From assembly GCF_004341395.1 (NCBI RefSeq), contig NZ_SLXT01000017.1, positions 1 to 64,000 of the forward strand: a stretch of 64,000 nucleotides of DNA, in the 5' to 3' direction. This document shows, piece after piece, positions 43,752-52,085 of this stretch (the first letter of the stretch is position 1; the number at the start of each line of letters is the position of its first letter). The stretch is from Heliophilum fasciatum (GTDB lineage: Bacteria > Bacillota > Desulfitobacteriia > Heliobacteriales > Heliobacteriaceae). The notes beneath the pieces were generated by a model. That model did not search any database. It was not told the origin of the DNA and worked only from the letters and a program-made list of their open reading frames with translations. A program made the position numbers and the translations under genes.

Positions 43752-45329
43752 ATGAGAAAAGCACTGGCAACGATCATGGCAGGTATCTTTGCAGCATCAC
43801 TTTTTTTCCTGACAGGACCGAATCCAGCAGATGCTTATTGGGCCCGGTACAGTACGTCGCAAGCGATCTCCAAGTATAACAAGTACATCAGCAGCTACCA
43901 AAAAGACGAAGTTCCCAAGATCGCCAAATGGCGTCAGAACTATCAATCGATCAACGGCAGTTTGGCCGATCAATTGGTGGAACGAGCGATCTGGTACATG
44001 GACCAAGGCTACATGGTCTATGGCCATCAATACAAAGGCTATAAAGACTATGGCATTGTTGATTGCTCGAACTTTGTTTCGCTGGTCTACAGTGATCTCG
44101 GCTTTGACATTACGACAACAGCGAAAAAGTATAACACCGTCGGTACTCGCGTGAACGGTGTCTATGCGGCCAAACAAGGCAGCTACTGGACGATCAAAGG
44201 CACAGAAAACCTGCGCCCTGGTGACATTTTCACCTATTGGAAAAAGGACTCCAGTGGTAACAAGTACATCGGCCATGTCGCGATTTTCATGGGTATGGTG
44301 GACGGGAAACCCTTAGTCATCGGCACGGCCGATACGAACAATCCCACGGCCATCGGCATTGTTGATGATGTTCGCTACTGGTGGGGCAGCAATTTCTACA
44401 CCGTACGGCGAGTATTGCCGGAAGGCTCCTGGACACCGGGGCAAACGATTGCCGGCCATACGCTCAAAGCACCGGTAATTCCGAAAAAGTATCAATTGCC
44501 GCCACGTAAACCGGTGATCCAACCCTTGTCGCCGGATCGGCAGATCGCACCGCTGAGTAACGTCACGCCCTATACTGTACGATCGGGTGATACCCTCTGG
44601 AAGATTGCCCAAGCCAACGGGGTGACGGTAACAAAAATCAAAAGCTTAAACAGGCTTACGACCGATTGGCTTTATGTCGGCCAAAAACTGCTGTTACCGA
44701 CGCCTTCGTATATCGTCGAACCGGGTGATACGCTCCAGCGTATTGCCACGAAAATCGGTGTAAGTCTTACGGATTTGCGCTTGGCCAATCCAACATTGAT
44801 TAACCCGAACTATCTGTATGTAGGACAGGTGCTGCGTCTGCCGAAAACAACGACGGTGACCCTGCCGACGATGCCAACGGCACCGGCGACAACACCAACG
44901 ACAACGATACCGACGACAACGTCACCAACACCAACGACGACAACACCGGCAACAACGACGCAGCAAGAGTATACGCGCCAAGTTGCTGATCTGGTAAATG
45001 CTGAACGCGCCAAGGCCGGTCTGGCCCCGCTCAAATTGGACAGCAACTTGAGCAATGTAGCCCAAGTGAAAGCCAAAGACATGATCGTCAACAATTACTT
45101 CTCCCATACATCGCCGACCTATGGATCGCCTTTTGATATGATGAAATCCTTCGGGATCAACTATTCCTGGGCAGGCGAGAATATTGCCAAGGGACAAACC
45201 TCACCGGCCCAAGTGATGCAGGACTGGATGAACAGTTCCGGGCACAAGGCGAATATCTTGAATGCCAACTATAATACGATTGGTGTAGGCTATTATCAGG
45301 GTGCTTGGGTGCAGATGTTTATCAAGTAG
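43752..45329 (+). CDS. Secreted wall protein: NlpC/CHAP-like, two LysM, CAP domain
   Basis: 525 residues from ATG 43752 (GAAGGGTGG upstream). Signal peptide to about residue 28 (PADA-Y). Next is a papain-like amidase domain (about 65-215) with Cys in IVDCSNFVS and His in IGHVAIFMG, as in NlpC/P60 or amidase-6 wall hydrolases. Two LysM domains (about 276-320 and 321-365; YTVRSGDTLWKIA, YIVEPGDTLQRIA) bind peptidoglycan. A Thr/Pro repeat linker (about 370-410) leads to a C-terminal CAP/SCP domain (about 412-525; NAERAKAGLAPL, HTSPTYGSPF, WAGENIA, GHKANIL), as in YkwD. Probably acts in wall remodelling, possibly spore-related. The CAP role is unknown. Confidence 0.9.
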   Translation: MRKALATIMAGIFAASLFFLTGPNPADAYWARYSTSQAISKYNKYISSYQKDEVPKIAKWRQNYQSINGSLADQLVERAIWYMDQGYMVYGHQYKGYKDYGIVDCSNFVSLVYSDLGFDITTTAKKYNTVGTRVNGVYAAKQGSYWTIKGTENLRPGDIFTYWKKDSSGNKYIGHVAIFMGMVDGKPLVIGTADTNNPTAIGIVDDVRYWWGSNFYTVRRVLPEGSWTPGQTIAGHTLKAPVIPKKYQLPPRKPVIQPLSPDRQIAPLSNVTPYTVRSGDTLWKIAQANGVTVTKIKSLNRLTTDWLYVGQKLLLPTPSYIVEPGDTLQRIATKIGVSLTDLRLANPTLINPNYLYVGQVLRLPKTTTVTLPTMPTAPATTPTTTIPTTTSPTPTTTTPATTTQQEYTRQVADLVNAERAKAGLAPLKLDSNLSNVAQVKAKDMIVNNYFSHTSPTYGSPFDMMKSFGINYSWAGENIAKGQTSPAQVMQDWMNSSGHKANILNANYNTIGVGYYQGAWVQMFIK

Positions 45330-45384
45330 TGGTATTAGCAAGAGAACGTAAGTTAAGAGAACGGTATTGACCAACAAAGCGCAG

Positions 45385-45421
45385 CGACGCCCAGATGAAG
45401 ATCTGGGCGTCGTTTTTTTTT
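45385..45421 (+). terminator. Rho-independent terminator after the LysM/CAP gene
   Basis: CGACGCCCAGAT pairs perfectly with ATCTGGGCGTCG around a 4-base loop, followed by T9. Confidence 0.95.
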
Positions 45422-45472
45422 GATGATCCAAATTTGATTGTTACTATTCAATGAATGATTGGAAATAAGTGA

Positions 45473-45655
45473 TTGACATCTATTGATTACATGGTAATTT
45501 AAAAATTGGATTAGAATTGAAAGGAGGATAACAGTCTAACTGAATAAGATCATGGTTGGCTAGAAATCAATTCTCGCCAAAGAGTTAGCAACACAACTCA
45601 TTAAGACAGCTTGTTCATCCGATAGTCCATTCGGTTATGAAAGTAGTGAAAAACA
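45473..45655 (+). promoter_or_regulatory. Promoter and leader of the M4-like SLH gene
   Basis: TTGACA at 45473-45478 with a weak TAATTT 16 bases on suggests a promoter. The leader holds an isolated, perfect ribosome site AAAGGAGG (45520-45527) with no usable start codon after it, a small hairpin GGCTAGAA/TTCTCGCC (45558-45578) and CCGA/TCGG (45619-45634) just before the GTG at 45656. This could be RNA-level control or the remains of an earlier gene start. Confidence 0.4.
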
Positions 45656-48600
45656 GTGAAACAGATTCGAGTGCTCATGCAATACTGGGTCATGGCTTTA
45701 TTTGTTGTGCTGAGCATGCCCTCCGGTGCAAGTGCGCTGGAGTGGAATGATGCAACGCAAGATAACCCGAAAATTAGTGAGCTATCTACTTTTCCAGAGA
45801 ACTTAGAGATTCATTTTGATAAAAAAAATGGGATCCCCCGTTTTATTAGTGGTAATTTTCTATATAACCATCCATCACCGAGAGCACAACAGATGCGGCA
45901 GGCACAATTGGACGAAGATAACCTAGAGAATATCGCATTGGCTGCCTTGGACTCCTATAAAACGATATTACAGATTGATAATCCTGTTGAAGAATTCAAG
46001 CTCAAGCAAAACATAAAAGATCCCCTTGGATTTCACCATGTTAAATTTCGCCAGCACTTTCAAGGAATCCCCTTATGGGGAAAAGAAATCATTGTCCATA
46101 TGAACAGGGACGGCGCTGTGTATTTGATTGAAGGGCGCAGTGAGAAAACACCGCAAATGGAGACATCACCTAAAATCTCCATTGAATCAGCCCAAGAAGA
46201 GGTAATAAAAGAATTAGGATCAGGAACTATCAGTGCTTCATCCGAATTGACCATCTATATAAAAAATAGCCAACCCTATCTTGTTTATCATATCGAGGCT
46301 CAAGATCCTCGAAGCCGGTGGCATTATTTTATTGATGCAGTCGATGGCTCGCTTGTTCACAAATACAAAGACAGAGGGTCCAATGATTCGGTCACACCTG
46401 AGAAAGCCAGTCCTACTGTTCAGACTGAACAGTTACCCCGGTTAATCAACTCATTAAGCCTTTCAGAACCTGGGGCATTACCTAACGAACCCGGAGCGGT
46501 ACCGGGGCGCTTTGAGGCTTCAGGTCTCGATCTAAACGATGAAAAGCAAACATTCTCCGTGTGGCAACAGGTAGACGGAGAGAAATATTATATGGCAGAT
46601 ACTTCGTTGCCAATGCATACAACGCCCCCTGTGCTTCCTGATGATCCTGGAAAAGGGAATATCATTATTTCTGATTATCTTAACAGTTATCATAATCATC
46701 CTGATTCAGTCGTTGAAGCGATTTCCTTGGATGGTGATTGGGATAAGTCAGCCGTTTCAGCATTACATAATCTACGGATTACATATAACGCGTATAAAGA
46801 TAAATTTGACCGTAACAGCCTCGATGATCAGGGTATGAGCATTATAGCCGGAGTTCATTATGGCGTGGATTATGATAACGCTTTTTTTGCTAGCCCTAAT
46901 ATTCTGGCATTCGGTGATGGGGGAGAGCTTTTTTTGCACCCCGTCGGGTCGCTCGACATCGTTGCACATGAATACACACACGGGGTTATCGAAAATACTG
47001 CCGATTTGATTTATGATGATATGTCTGGATCATTAAGCGAGTCGCTTAGCGATGTGTTAGCTTGTGTAATCGACAATGATGACTGGTTGCTTGGCGAGGA
47101 GGTTACGATAGTCAAGCCCGGATATCTACGTAGTCTGCAAGATCCTGCAACAAGTTATGACCCGATGGCAGCGACAATGGATGAATATCAATCTGTGAAC
47201 GCATCAGATGACCAAAGAGGTTCCAGTAAATATACTTACAGTGGTATACCCAGCTATGCTGCTTACCTTGTGGCGGAAGGCTTAGGGGCAGACAGCATCG
47301 GCAGAGAGAAGATGGGGCAGATTTTTTATCGTGCACTTGCCTTCCATCTGACGCCTCAAAGTGATTTTATCGATGCCCGTTTGGCAACGGTGCAAAGTGC
47401 CAAAGAATTATTTGGTGAACAATCACCGGAAGTGGTTGCCGTTGAAAAAGCCTGGGATCGAGTAAAAGTGAAAGAAGATGCTAAGCCGCAGCTTGTCTTG
47501 TCGACAGAACCAGTGGATTTCGCATGGACCGGAACAGAATCAGAAAGACTTCGTTCCATCGCAATCACTAACAAAGGGGATTACCCATCGTTTGTTCATG
47601 TACGGATAGACGGTAATCATGATTTTCAACCCCAAAAAGATTGGATCATGATTGGACCGGGGGCAACAACAGAATTAGAGATCGGTTTTCAGCCTAAGCG
47701 AGAAGGCAAACACACAGCGTTGCTTGTTCTAAATAGCAATGACCCCGATAATTCCGTCATCTCAATACCGCTTTCCGGTATGGGCGATCATCCACCCCAA
47801 GTAAAAGGCCATGTGGTCAATGATAGTAATAAAGTTGTGCGTATCATATTTAGCGAGAACATTATCTGTTCGGAAGACGATATGGATAGGGTTATCTCCA
47901 TTGCAAGGGATGGCAAGCAGTTCACTAAACTTGGGCCCAAAGATGCTGTCAACATTGAGGGAAACGAGATGGTCATCACCCTGTATGAACCGTTACGAGA
48001 TCCTTTCAATCGTATAAGGATCAATGCTAATGTGATTATGGATCAAAATGGAATTCTTAAAGAACAAGCGATTACGATTGATATCGATATTATTTACCCA
48101 ATTATTTTTAAAGAAACATTTGATGGACAAGCGTTTCCCGCTGGATGGATGATAAAAAACTATTCAAATGATATTGACTGGGAATATTACAGCGAAAATA
48201 AAAACATGGTGGTAGTTGCCTACTATGGTGAAGCTGTAGATGCATGGCTGTTTACCCCGACAATGGATTTTTCGGGCATGCAAAGAGTTGGGCTTCGGTA
48301 TAAGCAAATTAAAGAGGATGGATTCACTTCAATAAAATTAAGCAAGAACGGACTAGATGGGCCGTGGGAAACGGTTTGGAGCAGCAGTGAAAGCATTGTC
48401 GATTTTTCCACCAATAAACTTGACTTGTCTTCCCTTGTGGCTGGACAAACGAATGTAGTTCTATCCTTTACCTTTCAATTAACAACCAACGATTTGGGCT
48501 TGGGGATTGATGATCCCGCGGGCTATTGGGTGATTGATGATGTGGAATTTATCGGCGACGCAAGGCCTGTGGTTAGTCGAGGTTCCGGAAATTCGAATTC

Positions 48601-49645
48601 AAGTCATAAAACGGTGTATGCGGGAACACCTACAGTCATCACCCTAGGGGAAGAGGCGAAAGTACAAATTCCTGCTGATGCGATAGATAAGACGATCGAA
48701 GTGGAAGTTCGAGAAATATCAGCACCGTATTTGATTCCTTCTGGGGCTACGCTAGTAAGTAGAATTTTTGAAATTTCAAAAACCCAGCCAGAACCATTTG
48801 CCCGGCCTGTTTCTATCACATTGCGCTTTGAGCCATCATTAGTAGGCACCCAGACACCTGCGGTATACTTTTATGATGAAAAGGATAAAAAGTGGGTAAA
48901 ACTTGGCGGGCTGATCAGCGGAAATAAGATATCTGTCAATGTGGATCACTTTTCTAAATATGCTGTCATGGTGGAGAAAGAAGAACCAAGAAAGCCTGAG
49001 GACAAGCATAAACAGCAAGCACAATCTCAATCTCCTTCCGATAAGGAAGATCCGAAAAAAAATAATGTGAAAACAAAGAGGGGCCAACTTCGTGACATCG
49101 ACGATCACTGGGCCAAATCCGATATCGATGATCTCGTCGCGCGAGGTATCGTCAACGGAATCGACGAAGAAACCTTTGCCCCCAACCGCGATATTACCCG
49201 CGCAGAGTTTGCGGCGATTATCAACAAAGCACTTAACCTTACGCCCAGCGGTAAGTCTGGTTCATTCAGTGATGTGCAAGCCGATGACTGGTTCGCCCCT
49301 TGCATAGCCAGCGCCTTTGAAAACGGCATCATCCGTGGCCGAAGCAAAACTGAGTTTGCGCCTGCACAGACGATCACCCGTCAGGAAGCGATGGTGATGA
49401 TCGCCCGAGCGATGAAACATGCTGGTATGGAGACGATTGTTTCCGATGGGGAAGTAACAAAAACGTTAGCTCAATTCGCCGACTACAGCGACTTTGCTGA
49501 CTGGTCAAAAAACGAAGCAGCCCTATGTATCAAGCATGGCATTGTAAAAGGTGTCAACGCGATGCTGCTGCCCAACACGAACATCAGCCGCGCGGAAACG
49601 GCAACGTTGGTTGTGCGGATGTTAGGGAAAATAGAAAAAAAATGA
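45656..49645 (+). CDS. M4 (thermolysin-like) metallopeptidase-type SLH surface protein, altered active site
   Basis: 1329 residues; GTG start with only a weak ribosome site. Signal peptide to about residue 27 (ASA-L). FTP and PepSY-type propeptide (about 45-235), then an M4 domain (about 300-610). The zinc site HEYTH (about 439-443) and the third ligand in SLSESLSDV (about 460) are kept. However, at the place of the thermolysin catalytic histidine (normally H-T-N-S-G-I) the protein reads Y-T-Y-S-G-I (about 527), so activity may be low or lost. Next come Ig-like domains (about 620-820), a choice-of-anchor J/MAM-like domain (about 820-980), a ZU5-like region (about 995-1105) and three SLH domains (about 1140-1325). 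Likely a wall-anchored binding or processing protein. A terminator follows. Confidence 0.88.
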   Translation: MKQIRVLMQYWVMALFVVLSMPSGASALEWNDATQDNPKISELSTFPENLEIHFDKKNGIPRFISGNFLYNHPSPRAQQMRQAQLDEDNLENIALAALDSYKTILQIDNPVEEFKLKQNIKDPLGFHHVKFRQHFQGIPLWGKEIIVHMNRDGAVYLIEGRSEKTPQMETSPKISIESAQEEVIKELGSGTISASSELTIYIKNSQPYLVYHIEAQDPRSRWHYFIDAVDGSLVHKYKDRGSNDSVTPEKASPTVQTEQLPRLINSLSLSEPGALPNEPGAVPGRFEASGLDLNDEKQTFSVWQQVDGEKYYMADTSLPMHTTPPVLPDDPGKGNIIISDYLNSYHNHPDSVVEAISLDGDWDKSAVSALHNLRITYNAYKDKFDRNSLDDQGMSIIAGVHYGVDYDNAFFASPNILAFGDGGELFLHPVGSLDIVAHEYTHGVIENTADLIYDDMSGSLSESLSDVLACVIDNDDWLLGEEVTIVKPGYLRSLQDPATSYDPMAATMDEYQSVNASDDQRGSSKYTYSGIPSYAAYLVAEGLGADSIGREKMGQIFYRALAFHLTPQSDFIDARLATVQSAKELFGEQSPEVVAVEKAWDRVKVKEDAKPQLVLSTEPVDFAWTGTESERLRSIAITNKGDYPSFVHVRIDGNHDFQPQKDWIMIGPGATTELEIGFQPKREGKHTALLVLNSNDPDNSVISIPLSGMGDHPPQVKGHVVNDSNKVVRIIFSENIICSEDDMDRVISIARDGKQFTKLGPKDAVNIEGNEMVITLYEPLRDPFNRIRINANVIMDQNGILKEQAITIDIDIIYPIIFKETFDGQAFPAGWMIKNYSNDIDWEYYSENKNMVVVAYYGEAVDAWLFTPTMDFSGMQRVGLRYKQIKEDGFTSIKLSKNGLDGPWETVWSSSESIVDFSTNKLDLSSLVAGQTNVVLSFTFQLTTNDLGLGIDDPAGYWVIDDVEFIGDARPVVSRGSGNSNSSHKTVYAGTPTVITLGEEAKVQIPADAIDKTIEVEVREISAPYLIPSGATLVSRIFEISKTQPEPFARPVSITLRFEPSLVGTQTPAVYFYDEKDKKWVKLGGLISGNKISVNVDHFSKYAVMVEKEEPRKPEDKHKQQAQSQSPSDKEDPKKNNVKTKRGQLRDIDDHWAKSDIDDLVARGIVNGIDEETFAPNRDITRAEFAAIINKALNLTPSGKSGSFSDVQADDWFAPCIASAFENGIIRGRSKTEFAPAQTITRQEAMVMIARAMKHAGMETIVSDGEVTKTLAQFADYSDFADWSKNEAALCIKHGIVKGVNAMLLPNTNISRAETATLVVRMLGKIEKK

Positions 49646-49666
49646 GCGTTGCCGGTATTCCATGAA

Positions 49667-49706
49667 ACGACGGCACCCTGATGATGATCGGGGTGCCGTC
49701 GTTTTT
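49667..49706 (+). terminator. Rho-independent terminator, repeat-family copy A
   Basis: ACGACGGCACCC pairs with GGGTGCCGTCGT around a CTGATGATGATC-type loop, followed by T5. Its loop and stem resemble the terminators at 56738 and 59353. Confidence 0.92.
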
Positions 49707-49832
49707 ATGATCATCGATTTTTGCCTATTCTGCATGATGATATAAGCTGAAATGTACCATCATGATAGAAAAATGCAGTAAAATGGTTAAAATGATGCTA
49801 GGGCAAGCAGAAGCGAAAAGGCGGACCTGTCC

Positions 49833-51371
49833 ATGACGAATTTATTTGATGTGATCCCGGAGCGATTCTTTTTGCTTTTTGCCGGGAAGAATAAGCAGTT
49901 TTATGCAGAAGTGTTGATGATTCTCTTTGAGCAGTACCAGATTCATCACTTCGGCATCCAGTATGAGATCCTGCGTGACTTGGTACAGGAACTGTTAGAA
50001 ACGCAAGTTGAGCAGGGCTTTGTCTATGAGGCGGAGGGTGATGATGGGAATGCGGCAAACACAACATCCGCGGAATCTGCTGCCGATAGGGAAAAGCAAC
50101 AAAAGCATGGCAACGTAGCCGAAGCGGCGGCAAGCATGTTTGCCGAGGATACCATGCGGCTGCAAGCCAATGGCGTGTTGCGACGATTGCGCGATCAAGG
50201 TTGGATCGATGTGGAAGTACGCGACGGCTATCGCCAGTATATCGTTTTGCCCCATTACACGAGTCGCCTCTTGGCTGTATTTAAAGATCTTTGTACCGTG
50301 CGCACCGTCGAGTACCAGCGTTACGCCTTTGTCACGTACCAATTGCTCACCGGTGAAGAAGCAAAAAAACGTCCGGCTGTTGCAATTATCGAAGCGGAAG
50401 AGATGACCAGACAGTTTATTGAGGAACTACGTGTTCTCATCAACAACATGAAGCACCACATGGAACAAGTGGTAACCAAATCATCGATTCAGGACGTGTT
50501 GGATCATCATTTCGATGAATACAAAACGAAAATTGTTGACCGCAGTTACCACCGGCTGAAAACATCGGATCATGTGTCCCGTTATCGTCAAGCAATATTG
50601 ACCCATGTGCAAGATTGCCTGATGGATGATCATTGGATGACCAAGGCCGTTGAAGAAGCGGTTCGCAGCGAATTGTTTTCGTCACCCGAGGAGGCCCAGG
50701 AGCGAATCCGCGCGGCCTTGTTGCACATTGATGAAGGCTATCGCAACTTAGATGATATGCTTTACCAGATTGACTTGCGCCACAATCAATATTTGCGGGC
50801 ATCATTCGATCGCGCCCGTTACTTAACCCAGCACAGCCACGGCATCGATCAGCAACTGGCGACAATTCTCGAATGGGCTTCCGTAGTGCTGCGCCAAGAT
50901 GAAATCGATCGTGAGGAGTTGATCGAGCAAAGGCTACAAAAGCTGCAAGGGCTTTTTCGCCTGCAACGGCTGGGACAACTGCACGAAGCATCGCTGTTGC
51001 CACCGCGCAAACGCCGTCAGCCCCACCGGCCCGAGGAGCATGTCGTCATCGAAGTGCCCGAGGAACTGCGCCGGCAGATGAAGCAACAAAACCTGGAACG
51101 CATGAAAAAGACGATCACTCGCGAAAAGGTGCGTGCCTATGTGTTAGCGCAGCTTGGCGAGCGGGAACAGATGTCGATTGTGGAACTGGCACCGACGACG
51201 ATGGAAGAGTTTCTTTATTTGCACTATGTTTATTTATATGGCTATGACGTTCAAGCCGGGTATCGGTTGGCGCGCAGCAGCGAAAACCGCATCTTGGCCA
51301 TCGGCGATTATCGCTTTCAAGAACGAACAGTGCAGCGGGTGAAGCAATCAGTGAAGCGGCTCGTGCGCTGA
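49833..51371 (+). CDS. jetA: Wadjet anti-plasmid system protein JetA
   Basis: 512 residues from ATG 49833 (AAAAGGCGGA upstream). The start, LFDVIPERFFLLFAGKNKQFYAE, and overall helical layout are those of the kleisin-like JetA of type II Wadjet systems (DUF5716). A winged-helix-like front part (about 1-130) carries a low-complexity, non-conserved insert (about 66-100, Ala/Glu/Gln-rich), and long helices follow. In Wadjet, JetA links the SMC-like JetC dimer and JetB. It is the first gene of a compact four-gene operon; the type II call rests on this protein's resemblance and needs a profile search. Confidence 0.88.
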   Translation: MTNLFDVIPERFFLLFAGKNKQFYAEVLMILFEQYQIHHFGIQYEILRDLVQELLETQVEQGFVYEAEGDDGNAANTTSAESAADREKQQKHGNVAEAAASMFAEDTMRLQANGVLRRLRDQGWIDVEVRDGYRQYIVLPHYTSRLLAVFKDLCTVRTVEYQRYAFVTYQLLTGEEAKKRPAVAIIEAEEMTRQFIEELRVLINNMKHHMEQVVTKSSIQDVLDHHFDEYKTKIVDRSYHRLKTSDHVSRYRQAILTHVQDCLMDDHWMTKAVEEAVRSELFSSPEEAQERIRAALLHIDEGYRNLDDMLYQIDLRHNQYLRASFDRARYLTQHSHGIDQQLATILEWASVVLRQDEIDREELIEQRLQKLQGLFRLQRLGQLHEASLLPPRKRRQPHRPEEHVVIEVPEELRRQMKQQNLERMKKTITREKVRAYVLAQLGEREQMSIVELAPTTMEEFLYLHYVYLYGYDVQAGYRLARSSENRILAIGDYRFQERTVQRVKQSVKRLVR

Positions 51372-51482
51372 TGGGAGCGGTCAGCCCTGCTGAGAGAACC
51401 GCAAGGATCCAGCGGCGCGCCCTGCAACAAGCCCTACTACAAGCCCCCCAGTGAAGCAATTGATGGTAGAGGAGCGAGACCT

Positions 51483-52085
51483 ATGTGGGAAGGCATCAGT
51501 CAAATAGAGCAGGAAAAGCTGCGCGATGTGATCAATCGCTTGCTGGCCGTCAATTTCCTGCTTAAAGAAAATGACCGGGAGCGCTTTCAAGTGGCGCGGC
51601 GGCACTGTGAAGGGCTCGATGCTTTTTTTCGCCTGCTCGGCTGGGAAGTGGTCGTCGATGATCGCCATGAATGCATCTACGTAACGTCACCGGAAAGCAT
51701 CCACCGGCGCAACTTATCGCGCGACGAAAGCCTTTGGCTCTTGGTACTGCGCTTGATTTACCATGAAAAGCGCCAGGGACTGTCGCTAAGCGAGTTTCCC
51801 GAGACGACGCTTTATGAGATCCGCGCCAAGTATGATACGTTTCGGTTGCCCTTTTTGAAAAAAACACGGCTGATCGAGTTGGTGCGCCTCGCTACGCAGT
51901 ACCAACTGATCCAACCGATGGATCAGGAAGTCTGGATGGATGAAGCGCGCTTTCGTTTGTTTCACACGCTGTTACATGCGATCAACGCCGAGCAGGTAGA
52001 TCAACTCCATGAAAAGATCACGCGCTATGAACTGGGCGAGGAGGGATTGTTCGATGAAGTGGATGAGGAAGCTGCGGCTGATTAA
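51483..52085 (+). CDS. jetB: Wadjet anti-plasmid system protein JetB
   Basis: 200 residues from ATG 51483 (GAGGAG upstream). Compact alpha/beta protein with two winged-helix-like parts; WEGISQIEQEKLRDVINRLL and LGWEVVVDDRHECIYV are typical of the JetB (KITE-like) group, probably DUF6063 in type II systems. It acts as the accessory subunit on the JetA kleisin. It ends in an acidic run (FDEVDEEAAAD) that overlaps jetC by 32 bases, so production of the two is coupled. The 111-base gap after jetA is the only gap in the operon and shows no promoter. Confidence 0.87.
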   Translation: MWEGISQIEQEKLRDVINRLLAVNFLLKENDRERFQVARRHCEGLDAFFRLLGWEVVVDDRHECIYVTSPESIHRRNLSRDESLWLLVLRLIYHEKRQGLSLSEFPETTLYEIRAKYDTFRLPFLKKTRLIELVRLATQYQLIQPMDQEVWMDEARFRLFHTLLHAINAEQVDQLHEKITRYELGEEGLFDEVDEEAAAD

